Part shown: piece after piece, positions 38,335 to 49,405 of the stretch
Layout of the letters: each line of letters begins with the position of its first letter
Position numbering within the stretch: the stretch's first letter is position 1
DNA from: Plantago major
Lineage: Eukaryota > Streptophyta > Magnoliopsida > Lamiales > Plantaginaceae
Assembly (NCBI GenBank): GCA_026545765.1
Contig: CM048843.1
Span: 90,087,050-90,151,049 of the forward strand
Reading direction: 5' to 3'
DNA: 64,000 nt
Notes under the pieces: generated by a model
Database searches by the model: none
Told to the model about the DNA's origin: nothing
Seen by the model: only the letters and a program-made list of their open reading frames with translations
Translations under genes and position numbers: made by a program

Positions 38335-39379
38335 ATCGCTCGAACTATTCTGAATTTCCACATCAGTACGAACTCCATCAGGAATAGGATATCTGATGGA
38401 TGGAACAGTACCATCATAATCAACAACAGCAGGCTTCAATCTCTGCTTACTAATGGGATACCAGTCAACCATAATAGAATTCTCATATCGATGCTCTTCT
38501 CTTTTGAGCCTCTCTAACAAATTCTGCGTTGTCGATGTTGGATAAGAGGAAGTGCGAAAAATTACCTGACCTTGAAAAGGGAACCTATGAAGATAAGCCA
38601 TCCACAAGCCTGACTAGACAACCATGAATATGGTTTTGCGTTGTTGATTTGTATTTAAGCGCATCACTAGCGTATCAACAATAAAACCACACCAATCAAC
38701 ATTACGTATAGATGATACTCTCTCCAATTGACTAACAAGTCTCATATCAAGAGTATGGCCTGTAGTTGGTGCTAAGAAAATGCCACAAGAATAAAGAACA
38801 AAAACCCTCTTGAATTCCTCACAAGTCCTTCAAACTCGATAAAACCTTGATACATCGTAAGTCTCACATCTCCCTTTGGATCTGTAATACCAAACTCCCT
38901 CCACTTTTTCTCAACTCCGCATCGAGATATCTGACATCTTTCTTATCGGCAAGCCTTAAGTTACGATAATGTAACCTTGAAACCGGGCTTCCTAGGAAGA
39001 AGAAAAATGTCTTGAGCGTCTTCGGATGTAATATGGTACTTAATACTTGATAGTGATGCGTGTTTAGCCATTGAACCTTTCCACCACCGATGATACAATA
39101 CCCGATGGAGACTTGAATTTCATATGAAGCAACCCACGAAACCAATTTTACACTTTGTCTTTGTCTTTGCACATCTCGTTTATCTTCTCGACATCTCAAG
39201 CCAAGCCCATAGAGTTTTTGAAGCCCTCCTCAACCTCCACCCATTTTGGGTGACCACAGACCATAGACTTCTCGACTTCACATTCGACAAGAGACCCCCT
39301 TCTTTACGATTTTGCCTCTTTTTTTGCTTTGGCTTAGGAGCACTGGAATAATACCTTCTTAGGTCCTTTACCAATACAA

Positions 39380-40540
39380 AAATAAACACATTAAAACTAT
39401 AAACGGACTAAAAAGTATCGGTTTATATGAAAAACTAGGCAGTTAATATGAACAAATAGACAATATATTAAAAACTAGAGTTCAAAACCACTTAAAAACT
39501 AGATGATATATCTTAAAAACTATACCATATTTGTTAAAACTAAAACATAAAGGTATTTACATGAAACTAGGCGGTATATATTAAAAACTAGGCAGTTTAC
39601 ACAAAAAATCATGGAAAATTCAAACAATCAACAAATCCCTAAAAAAACATCGGTGCACAAAACTACCTGACAAAAAAAAAAAAAAATCATAAAAAGTAGT
39701 TAATATATCTTAAAAACTAGACAAATCACCTTAAAACACAAACTGACTTTACCTGACAAAAATCAATTACAAAACCACTCATCACAACTCGAAAGCACAA
39801 AAACCACATCGGGACCAACTTACATGCACATGCAGCGACATAAAATTCAATTACAAAACCATAAAGAAACTAAGCGAACTTCAAACAACAAACAACACAT
39901 CAGACTAGAAAAATCCCATGAAAACAAAAAAAAAAGCACACAACTACACAAAAAAAAAGCTAAAAATCATAAAAAGTAGATAATATATCTTAAAAACTAG
40001 AAAAATCACCTTAAAACCTAGGCAGTTTTCACAACATAAAATAAATTACAAAACAACTCATATACAAGCGTAAAAAACAGATCTAGTAAAAACACTCATA
40101 TCAAAACTCGAAAACACCAAAACACATGGGAACTAACACAACATGAATCACATCTAAAAAACACATATGTAGAAAAATCTCAAATCTGAACCATAAAGGA
40201 ACTAAAAACAATAAACTATACGGAAAGCGAATTAAGGCAGGAATCTCGTGTTCACTTGATACGTATTCGATTCCGCCATTTAATACCTATCAAGCAAAAG
40301 CGAGTAGAAAAAAAGGTTAAAATCACCGATTAAGCGAGCAACTGAAAACAACTTTAAAAACACAAACAAAGCGAGTTTCAGCAGTTACACAGCGGATCGG
40401 GATGAAAACGATAAAATAAGCAACAAGCGCAAAAACCGCTCCAATGAAACAAACATCATCGATTAAGCAGAAACAAAGCAACAAAAGGTAAAAACGAACA
40501 CAAAAACAAGAGAATCGAGTTAAAAACATACATTACCTGA
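39380..40540. repeat. right motif-rich flank of the MULE
   Basis: Sparser array with variants ACTAGGCAG, AATAGACAAT and ACTAGACAAATC among A-rich DNA. It also holds repeated GCGA-containing stretches toward 40540. It probably is leader or intron DNA of the ULP1-like gene. No coding signal seen. Confidence 0.65.
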
Positions 40541-40651
40541 GAATCGCGCAATGAAACCGCTCCAGAAACTAGGTTTTTCGCCAAAATCGCCAAAAAAAAG
40601 GAGAGAAATCCGAAAAATGGAAACAATCTGCTGAAAATGGGGAAAAAAACC

Positions 40652-40659
40652 TATTTATA
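40652..40659 (-). promoter_or_regulatory. subterminal TATA box, ULP1 side
   Basis: TATAAATA on the minus strand in the context TAGTATAAATAGG. It mirrors the box at 29826, which has the same AGTATAAATA core. Confidence 0.5.
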
Positions 40660-40825
40660 CTATATCCATATTTAAAACGGTATGACCCGGATAAATTTCA
40701 ACCCGAAAACCCGGTAATTTGACCCGCGAAAATGAAAAATGGGTCAATGTAAAAACTAGCCAATTTCTGTAGAAAACCAGTGGACTTTTTGGACTTTCCT
40801 AATAGTATAGGACTTTTATAAGACT

Positions 40826-40839
40826 AAGTATTGTATAAT
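40826..40839. repeat. right candidate target duplication of the MULE
   Basis: AAGTATTGTATAAT, identical to 29682-29695. Confidence 0.45.
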
Positions 40840-42597
40840 AGCAAAGTTGAGTGAAAATTGAATAAAGATAAAAGTTATTCTTCTTTCACTCACATACCTA
40901 TAGCCACAGTACCAGATCCATAGTTCTTAAACCAGATTAGTTATGGAGCTAACTGAAAATACATTAAAACTCCTGTCACGATTGTTTTCGGTGCTGCAAA
41001 TTTTCTTCTCTCATCCGCATGACCATTCCCAAATATATTGTTTGCAACAGCCCTTCTAAGTAGTTTCCATGTAGTACTTTACATATACCCATGCAATAAT
41101 TCTTCACTTAAACAATACTAATGAAAAACCTCATTGTTATATATTGGAGGCAGAAGTAGTGATTCTTATTCTTGAAACTTGAGGCATACTCCCCAACCAG
41201 GGGTAACAACTGAAACTATTACAGTTCCCTTATCATGTAGCTGCTCAATGGAACCAAAACATATCTTACCTACAAATCCTGAAACTAATTGGGGACACGG
41301 TACACCATCTTTAAGAGAATCGATCATGTCCAGTAGTAAGAAATTATATTGAGAAGACCAAAAAATGGGTAAGAAATTTATTAGTAATATCTTTGACACC
41401 AATGTATAAATTTCTAGACAAATACCTTAAGCAAAAAAACAGCCAGATGGTAACTCACAGCTTCAAACCAACAGACTAATCAAGCAATGATAAATACGTG
41501 AAACCTAAAAATACAAGAAATAATCCTCAGCAATACACGGTAAATACATTAGGTTACACATCCTTGCACAAGAAACCCGACATATGATCTAGTATGGAGC
41601 TTTTGCATTTCAAAACGTTAAATCAGCACAGAGCATGGATCCCTGCTTCATGCTATTTGTATAGTATATTTTGATTCTATGTTTCATATAATGAAAATTT
41701 TATATGACCAAAAGATGCAGTAGGTATCATTGTTTCAATTCAATTCTGTTTCTGAAACTTATTAGGACAGAGAATAGTGACTCTGAATTTGAAGATGATA
41801 TCAGGGTGGGTTTGATAACAGAGATGAGTTTGTTGTGCCCGATGCGTGCGTGGGGGTTCCTGAGTTTGTTCCAGGTATACACTATGTTCAAGAAAAATAA
41901 GTTACTGGAAGAGGGGTTTAAAAGTCAATTTAAGAAAACATGCAATGTGCTAGTGCTCTAGGTAAGTTTTATGTGCTGGTTCTAGTGAGTAAGGAAGGCG
42001 AATTACGTGAGTCTTAAATTAGTAATTATATATTATTGCAATCTCAAACAATTACAAACAATATTCAAGTCTAAAATCTATTTTTAAGTTGACCAACTAA
42101 AATTTAAATGGAAAGAAAATGAATTGGACTCAATTGCAATTTACAAGTTTTATTTTATTACACATTAAACTCAAATATTTTATAAATTACATTATTGACC
42201 CAAATCATTCTCCTAAACTTTAATAAAACCACAAAATAACCCCCACCATCTCCAACCATCTTCCACGACCTCTAACCACCATTTCCACCACCTCCAACCT
42301 CCATCTTCTTCCTCCCTCCTGCATCTTCTTTAGAAAAGAGCTCAGACGAGCTATGTCTTTGCTCGTCAGAGCTATATCTTTGTCCGGAGGCTGTAAAGCA
42401 GCTCCGTCTGGTGGAGTTTTCTGACTCCGTCTCCGTCGGAATTTTGAAATTCATAAAAAAAAATTCAAACGTAAAATGCATGTAATTCATTAAATTTGGA
42501 ACGTATTATAATTAATTATAGCCAGGAATTGGAATTGGTTGTAGCATAATTTGCTCGTATTGACTTGCTGTGAATTACTACTATTTTAATCTACAAT
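40840..42597. other. intergenic DNA without recognised gene
   Basis: Short frames at 41166-41402 (minus, ending TPGWGVCLKFQE) and 41704-41961 (plus) match no family I know; a second frame near 41840 reads DACVGVPEFVPGIHYVQEK. They might be leftovers of exons. A C-rich run is seen at 42240-42310. Confidence 0.5.
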
Positions 42598-43386
42598 ATG
42601 AAAGCTATTATTGGATTCTTCAAGGATGACTTCTCCACCTTCGTCGCCTCCTCCACCGTCGCCTACACCATTGCCACCTCCACCCGATTCATTGGAGTTC
42701 TGCCGAGTAAGTATACTTCGTCTTTCTTAGTAGTGATTTCATTTCTAACATGTAAACTGTATTTTGTAGTTAATTTAGAACAATTAATATTTAACCTCGG
42801 TTTTTTATATGTATGTAGAAATTGCGATACGCTCTCCTATGCAGACATGTGGGAGTTTTACGCTTCGATAGAGCATTGGAGGCAGAAATGAAGGCCAATG
42901 AAGATGCAAACATGGCTAAAACCAATGCTGGGAAAGAAATGAATGATGAAGATGATGAAATGAAGTTTCTCCACCACAGTCACCTACACCATTGCCGCCT
43001 CCACCCGATTCATTGGAGTATCATTAGAGTTCTGCCGAGTAAGTATACTTCGTCTTTCATAGTAGTGATTTCATTTCTAACATGTAAACTGTATTTTGTA
43101 GTTAATTTAGCACAATTAATATTTAACCTCGGTTTTTTTTTATGTATGTAGAAATTGCGATACGCTCTCCTATGCAGACATGTGGACAGGTTTTTCTACT
43201 TTCGATAGAGCATTGGAGGCAGAAATGAAGGCCGATGAAGATGTAAACATGGCTAAAACCGATGTTGGGAAAGAAATGGATGATGAAGATGATGAGGATT
43301 TTGACATGACCATTGAGAGGATGATGAACTTTCGATTATTTGAAAGATCATATCACATGCTTGAATATAGACGGAATCATCTCTAG
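42598..43386 (+). pseudogene. small gene of unknown function with tandem exon duplication
   Basis: A block is repeated with an offset of 322 bp (for example TCTGCCGAGTAAGTATACTT at 42709 and 43031). Each copy holds a proline-coding exon end (SPTPLPPPPDSLEFCR in the plus frame of copy 1), a GTAAGT donor, an intron of about 100 bp ending TATGTATGTAG, and a following exon (NCDTLSYADMW...). The second copy runs on into RALEAEMKADEDVNMAKTDV, an acidic stretch and DMTIERMMNFRLFERSYHML, stopping at 43386. The proline-rich and acidic parts are in different frames after splicing, so the gene is either damaged or my exon model is wrong. No domain is recognised. It may belong to the CACTA element whose end lies at 44206. 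Confidence 0.4.
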
Positions 43387-43955
43387 GTTAGTGTATATAT
43401 TTGTATCTTATTTGTGATAATCTGATCATTTTTCTTTATTTGTTTGTGCTTTATTTGTGAGTGGTATGTTATTAGCCACTATATGTGAAACTGAACTTGG
43501 GTGATATGTTAGTCACCATTGTCTTAGCTGATTTTAGGACAATATGAGTGGTATGTTAGCCGCTATATGTGGGTGATATGTTAGTCAACATTTGTGTAGT
43601 ATGCGGAATTTTTCATCCATAACTCATGGTATGCACTTTACGATTTGGGGTGGTGAGGAGGATCGACATTGAGATGTCGATTCGAAGAAAAGCGACATCT
43701 TCTTAGCCTTGATACATTTCATTATGCTTCTCCTAGATATTTTGTTTTGATCTTCTGTTTTTCTGCCACTTGACCTCTTGTTTTAGCTTATGTACAGATA
43801 TTTCATTTTATTACAGATAATTTGTATTTTGTCGAATGATTTCTGTTTAATTAAAACAATTTCATTACTCTGGATTTACTATCAGACATTATATTTTTGA
43901 AAAAGGTGAAATATGTAAACAAACATCAAAATTTTAAAAAAAAATCAAAATTTGC
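43387..43955. other. non-coding DNA between unknown gene and CACTA end
   Basis: Contains short repeated phrases (GAGTGGTATGTTA, GGGTGATATGTTAGTCA) between 43450 and 43590. No gene seen. Confidence 0.5.
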
Positions 43956-43959
43956 TCAT

Positions 43960-44206
43960 TTTAGCGACAGATAAAGTATCCGTCGCTAAAATCCATTAAA
44001 TTTATAATTTTAAAAAAAACCCATCTTTTTAGCGACGGATAAAAGTCAATGGTTTATCCGTCGTGATTTAGCGACGGATAAACTATCCGTCGTCCCGCTT
44101 CCCGTGGGACGACGGCTTTTTTATCCGTCGCTAAGGACTTAGCGACGGATCGATGCTGTTTTAGCGACGGATTTATCCATCGCTAAAACAGCAGATTCTT
44201 GTAGTG
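43960..44206. mobile_element. one end of a CACTA (En/Spm) DNA transposon
   Basis: Read on the minus strand from 44206 inward, the sequence begins CACTACAAGAATCTGCTG, the CACTA-family terminus. It is followed by many direct and inverted copies of TTAGCGACGGATAAA (about ten cores of GCGACGGAT or ATCCGTCGC), the subterminal repeats that CACTA transposases bind. No matching left end was found between 40840 and 43960, so the element is truncated or its other end is unrecognisable. It directly abuts the LTR that begins at 44207. Confidence 0.85.
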
Positions 44207-44599
44207 AACTAACTTGCAGAGTTTGTTTCTTCGTCAAATTGGAGCGGTTGAAGATCAATTGAAGTATGAAAACGTTTGTAACTGTTTACCTCTCAGATTC
44301 ATTCATTCATGATCAGTGTAATTCGTTTCTTGTAGAACAATTCTTCTCTGATTTCTGAGAAGTAGCAGTTAGGAGAACCAGAGTAGCTTGAGAGCTTGAA
44401 ACTCTTGTGGATGCTCCTTGTAATTTGTTTCTTTCTTGTGATAGTGGAAATCTGGCAATCTCCGTGGATGTAGGTGAAAAACGAACCACGTAAATCAGTG
44501 TGTTGTTTGTTCGATTGTTGGTTATTGTGTGATTGTTTGGTTTCGTGTTCTTAAGTCGATTGGAGATCATTGATCGATTTGCAGAGGTTAATCGTTACA
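44207..44599 (+). repeat. 5' LTR of second copia element
   Basis: About 393 bp, starts AACTAACTTGCAGAG and ends near ATCGTTACA. The following ATTGGCATCG is a plausible primer-binding site start. Confidence 0.8.
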
Positions 44600-44638
44600 A
44601 TTGGCATCGTATGTGGGAAGCTTTGCAAGTTTCAATCA

Positions 44639-45330
44639 ATGGCGTCTCCCAGATTCGACATAGAGAGGTTAACGGAGAGAAGTGACTTTGCAATGTGGAA
44701 GGTGAAGATGAAGGCGTTGCTGGTTCAAATGGGTATTATCGATGCTATTCTCGAGGATTTTCCATCATGGATTACAGATGCTGAGAAGAAAACAATTATG
44801 CAGAAAGCTCATAATGCATTGATTTTATCTCTCGGAGATAATGCACTTAGAGAAATTGGTGATCTCAACACGGCAAAGAAGGTATGGGAAAAGCTTGAAG
44901 CCATATAATGTCAAATCTATTGCCGAAAAGATCTATGCGAAGCAACGGTTATTCGATTCGAATGGTGGAGGTTAAATCCATCTCAAGCCGACTTGAGTTT
45001 AAGAAGATTGTCAGCGATATGGACAATCTTGAAACTGAGCAACAAATCGAATGATGAGTGAAGATAAGCCCATTCTCCTATTAAGCTCTCTTCCTCGATC
45101 CCTTACACCGTTCAAAGATGCTTTAGTGTATGATAGAAGTACACCTCTATCAATGGATATTGTTGAATCAACCTTGAGATCAAGGGAGCTAGATCAAGAG
45201 AGTGGAACTCAATCTCATATCAAAGGTGAAGGTCTCACTGTGAGATATCAGAAGAAGTTTCCACCTAAAAAGAAGCAATATCCAGATCAGAAGAAAGCTC
45301 GATTAAGAAGGACATGGGGATAAGAGAGAT
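44639..45330 (+). pseudogene. gag region of second copia element (fossil)
   Basis: MASPRFDIERLTERSDFAMW and WKVKMKALLVQMGI are typical of TNT1-like copia gag, followed by ALILSLGDNALREI and a basic stretch. The region is broken. Confidence 0.85.
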
Positions 45331-45399
45331 GGCCTTGAAACAAGGAAGTGTTTCTATTGCAAAAGCGAGCCACTTGAAGAAAGATGTCAAGCTTGAGAA

Positions 45400-48300
45400 C
45401 ACTAAAGGGAAGGGTGTGATGACCACACCACAATCTAGATATGGCACATATATTGCAGACACCTCGAAGCCTATCACACTCTGAAGCTCTTCTGTCACAG
45501 TACTAGGTCTCACCTCACACTTAACATTTCAACTGAATGGGTCTTAGATTCAGGCTGTTCTTTCCATATGACACCTATTAGAGAATGGTTTTCAACTTTT
45601 GAGCATAAGAACTGTGGTTCAGTGGTGCTTGGTGATGATAGACCATGTAGTATAAAGGGTATGGGTAAGTGAGGATTGAAATGTTTGATGGAGTGATAAG
45701 GGAGCTGCTTAATATGAGGTATGTACCACATTTAAGAAGGAACTTGATATCATTAGGTATGATGGATACTAAAGGGTACAAGTACTCATCCTCACAAGGT
45801 GTACTTAAGGTGATGAGGGGTCATAAGGTGGTAATGCAAGCCTTGAAAAGAAGAGAGCTATACTACCTACAGGGTAAGACTGTAACTGGTGAAGTATCCA
45901 GTGTACAATGTGATAACAATACGAGCGGCGGTCACGACAACACCATCTTGTGTACGAAGGCTAGGTCATGTTGGAGAGAAAGGGCTCATGGAATTATCAA
46001 AGAAAGACCTATTATGTGGTGATAAGATACATAAGTTGGGGTTTTGTGTGTTAGGCAAAGCTAAGAAGAATAGCTATGGAGTTGGTAAACATACTACTCA
46101 GAATACACTTGAGTATATTCATGCAGATTTGTGGGGACCTGCCAGGACTGCTACCAGGAATGGTGGTAGATATTTCCTATCTATCATTGATGATCTGTCC
46201 AGAAAAGTATGGGTGTTCATATTGAGGTCAAAGGATGAGACATTTAGCAGATTCAGGGAGTGGCTCACAGAAATGGAGAATCAAACTTATAAGAAACTTA
46301 AGGTGATCAGAACTGATAATGGTTTGGAGTTCTTATCAAATGAGTTTGATAATTTCTGTAAATTGAAGGGTATCATAGACACAAGTCAGTTCCTGGGAAT
46401 CCTCAACACAATGGTGTAGTAGAGAGGATGAATAGAACTATCTTGGAAAGAGTGAGATGTATTCTTCTTGAAGCTGGTTTATCAAAGAGTTTTTGGGGTG
46501 AGGCAGTGACTACTGCAGTTCATTTAATAAATCTTTGTCCCTCATCTGCTATTGGGTTCAGAACACCAGAAGAAGTATGGAAGGGCACGCATTCAGATTA
46601 CTCATATCTTAAGGCTCTTGGATGCTTAGCTTATGCGCATGTCAAGCAAGATAAGTTGGAAGCTAGAGCTTTAAAATGTTTATTTATGGGATATCCTAAA
46701 GGAGTGAAAGAATGCAAGCTATGGTGCTTGGAACCAGGAATGAGCAAATGCATTATCAGTAGAGATGTAACTTTTCATGAAGATGTAATGCCACTACTAA
46801 AGACAGTTGACAGTGTTATGATAACACACAGTGAGGTGGAGCCTATTGAAAATGGTGTGGCTGCAACACAGGACATGGAGCATACAGAAGCTGGTGTGAC
46901 ACTGACACCAAACTTACATCACACAGATCATGGTGTTATGCCAACACCAAATAGAGCATCTCCTGAAAATGCAGATCAACATGTTCAGGATGAACACGAA
47001 TTATCTAATCAGGTGGAGAGGCTTGAGATTAGAAGAAGAACAGGTATTGAAGTTGTTAATACAGCTGATGTCGTCAGAGATTATCAACTTACAAGGGATA
47101 GAGCACCAAGAATCAGAACTTCAACAACTGATCCAAACATGGTGTATTTTGTTCTAAATGTTCTTTGAAGAGATTGGTACTATGAGCTGACACATATCGA
47201 GAGCTATAAGTTGCTCGAGAAAAGGATAATTGGTGCATAGCTATACCAAGAACTTACATCTCTTGAAAAGAATCATACATGGGATATTGTAGCAATACCA
47301 AAAGGAAATAAGTTGGTTAGCTGCAAATGGATTTTCAAGAAGAAATTTGGAGCTGAAGGTGAAGAAAAGGTGAGATACAAAGCCAAATTGGTGGCTAGAG
47401 GATTCACACAAAGAGAGGGCATAGACTACAATGAAATCTTCTCACCAGTTGTCAAGCATAGCTCAATAAGAATATTGGTTTCTATGGTAGCTCAGTACAA
47501 GTTGAAGTTACATAAGATGGATGTTACTACTGCCTTTCTACATGGAAAATTGGATGAGGAGATATACATGAGAATATCAGAAGGAGTGGAAACAACTGAT
47601 AGATAAAACAAAGCTTGTTTGTTACTGAGATCACTATGGTCTCAAGCAAAGCCCAAGGCAATGGTACATGAGGTTTGATAAGTTTATGCTCAGTCATGAC
47701 TTCATAAAGTGTGACTATGACACCTGTGTATATTTCAATGGCGATAACATTGAGAATATGACATATCTGCTCATTTATGTGGATGATATGCTTATAGCCA
47801 ACAAGCATATGGAAGGTATAACACATGTGAAGAATCTCTTAAAGTCAGAATTTGAGATGAAAGATTTGGGAATAGCTAAGAGAATACTGGGAATTGATAT
47901 CATTCATGGAGGTGATGGAAAGATTGTTCTGAATCAGAGTGCATACTTGGAGAAGATATTGAAGAGATTTAATATGCATAAATTCAAGCATGCTGCAACA
48001 CCTTTAGGAACTCAGTTCAAACTATCTGGTAGATCTTGTCCTACAACTGATGAAGAGAAGAAGAGCATGGAGAATATTCCTTATGCTAGTGTTGTGGGGT
48101 CTATCATGTACTCATGAATGGTTTGTTGCAGACCAGATTTGGTTCATGCAATGAGCTCAGTTAGTAGGTACATGGATAATCCAGGCAAGGATCATTGGGA
48201 AGCTGTAAAATGGCTACTCATGTATATTGGTGGATCTATAAGACTGGGTTTGGTGTTTGAGCAACACCAGTCAGAGATGGATTCACTTGTGGGGTATGTA

Positions 48301-48762
48301 GACTCAGATTATGCTGCAAACTTGGATACAAGGAAATCCTTAACAGGATATGTATTCACACTTTATGGTACAACTTTGAGTTGGAAGTCTACTCATCAGC
48401 CTGTGGTTGCTTTATCAACAACAGAAGCAGAATTTATGGCTATGACTGAAGGTGTGAAGGAAGCTATATGGCTGAAGGGAATACTTATTCAATTTGGTGT
48501 GATGCAGACACCAGTTATTATCAACTGTGATAGTCAGAGTGATATTCATTTATCAAAGCATCAGGCTTATCATGGCAGGTCTAAACATATTGATATCAGA
48601 TTTCATTTTGTGAGAGATGAAGTTGAGAAGGGGACAATCAGTATTGAGAAGATGAGCACAGATATTAATCCTGTAGATGGATTTACTAAGTCAATTTCTA
48701 TAATGAAGTTCAGATCTTGTCTTAGTTCTATCAAGTTGATGGAGGGAAGGGTTGTATCCTAA
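45400..48762 (+). pseudogene. pol region of second copia element (fossil)
   Basis: In order: a protease remnant (WVLDSGCSFHMTP near 45540), integrase (YIHADLWGPARTATRNGG, then RTDNGLEF), the integrase tail (SFWGEAVTTAVHLINLCPSS, GCLAYAHVKQDKLEARA), reverse transcriptase (KWIFKKKFGAEGEEKVRYKA, MDVTTAFLHGKLDEEIYM, YVDD at 47776-47787) and RNase H (ALSTTEAEFMAMTEGVKEAI, HIDIRFHFVRDE). The region is broken. Confidence 0.9.
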
Positions 48763-49040
48763 CTCTAGGGATACTGAGAGTGTCAGATATAAAGCTAAGG
48801 TGGAGAATTGTGAGTTGGTTAGCTTGATATCTACTGAAGAAAGGTTGGTGTTATGACAACACTGAATATTGAAGAAGAGATGGAAGACTGGTGTTACCGG
48901 TTCACTTGATGTGTTGTGCTTGGTGTTGCGGAGACACTGGAGAAGACACAGATAACACAACAAGTAATGACAAGGTGTGCTGATGTGTTATATTTCTATT
49001 GGCTCTGGTGATTTGGAGAGGGAAAGTTAGTTATCGTCAT

Positions 49041-49405
49041 AACTAACTTGCAGAGTTTGTTTCTTCGTCAAACTGGAGCGGTTGAAGATCAATTGGAGTA
49101 TAAAAACTTTTGTAACTGTTTAGCTCTTAGATTCATTCATTCATCATCAGTGTAATTCGTTTCTTGTAGAACATTTCTTCTCTGATTTCTGTAGAAAGCA
49201 GTTAGGCGAAGCAGAGTAACTTGAGAGCTTGAGACTCTTGCGGTTCTCCTTGTAATCTGTTTCTTTCTTATGATAGTGGAAATCTGGTACTCTCCGTAGG
49301 TGTAGGTGAAAACCGAACCACGTAAATCGCTGTGTTGATTGTTCGATTGTTGGTTATTATGCGATTGTTTGATTTCGTGTTCTTGAGTCGATTGGAGATC
49401 ATTGA
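49041..49405 (+). repeat. 3' LTR of second copia element, shortened
   Basis: Matches 44207-44571. Preceded by a purine tract (GGAGAGGGAAAG). A perfect inverted repeat, GTTAGTTAT and ATAACTAAC around CGTC, lies at 49026-49047 across the border. Confidence 0.8.

Larger units (their letters stand above)
35244..39199 (-). pseudogene. ULP1/C48-like gene of the MULE, multi-exon, damaged
   Basis: Minus strand. Exons judged from splice sites: about 38880-38335, 37799-37478, 37308-36884, 36776-36590, 36494-36340, 36070-35933, 35825-35647 and 35531-35244, separated by GT-AG introns of about 95-535 bp; a further upstream coding stretch lies at 38864-39199. N-terminal part: GDVRLTMYQGFIEFEGLVRN, then DMRLVSQLERVSSIRNVDWC and MAYLHRFPFQGQV. 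Exon at 37308 is strongly acidic (residues about 30-80). Protease part: VIDCWSVVLND, FFVPLYHPHKSHF (His near 36036), YLDN (Asp) and TLDCGVFLMKHME (Cys near 35717), the His-Asp-Cys set of C48 proteases that cut SUMO-type conjugates. The C-terminus is Lys/Arg-rich. An in-frame stop at 38614-38616, a shift near 37535, one near 38885 and two exon joins with unmatched phase suggest it is not functional as it stands. Confidence 0.78.
29696..40825. mobile_element. Mutator-like element (FAR1-type MULE) carrying a ULP1-like gene
   Basis: About 11.1 kb with two convergent genes: a decayed FAR1-type MULE transposase on plus (about 31498-33934) and a ULP1/C48-like gene on minus (about 39200-35244). Both genes lie inward of a subterminal TATA box (29826-29833 plus; 40652-40659 minus). 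The proposed ends come from a 14 bp identical sequence, AAGTATTGTATAAT, at 29682-29695 and 40826-40839, a candidate target duplication (longer than the usual 8-11 bp). Just inside, both ends show AGTC, but no long terminal inverted repeat was found, as in non-TIR MULEs. A short motif, TTGTCTAG or its complement, saturates the non-coding parts. Both genes carry disabling changes, so the copy is probably dead. Confidence 0.75.
44207..49405 (+). mobile_element. Ty1/copia LTR retrotransposon (TNT1-like), broken, older
   Basis: Flanking direct repeats at 44207-44599 and about 49041-49405 enclose gag, protease, integrase, RT and RNase H on the plus strand in copia order. The LTRs differ at about 9 percent of positions, suggesting several million years (roughly 3-7 at usual plant rates), clearly older than the element at 16432. 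The coding region is broken in at least six places. No target duplication was identified; the right LTR seems to lack its last ~30 bp and the left LTR starts exactly at the CACTA terminus. Confidence 0.9.
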
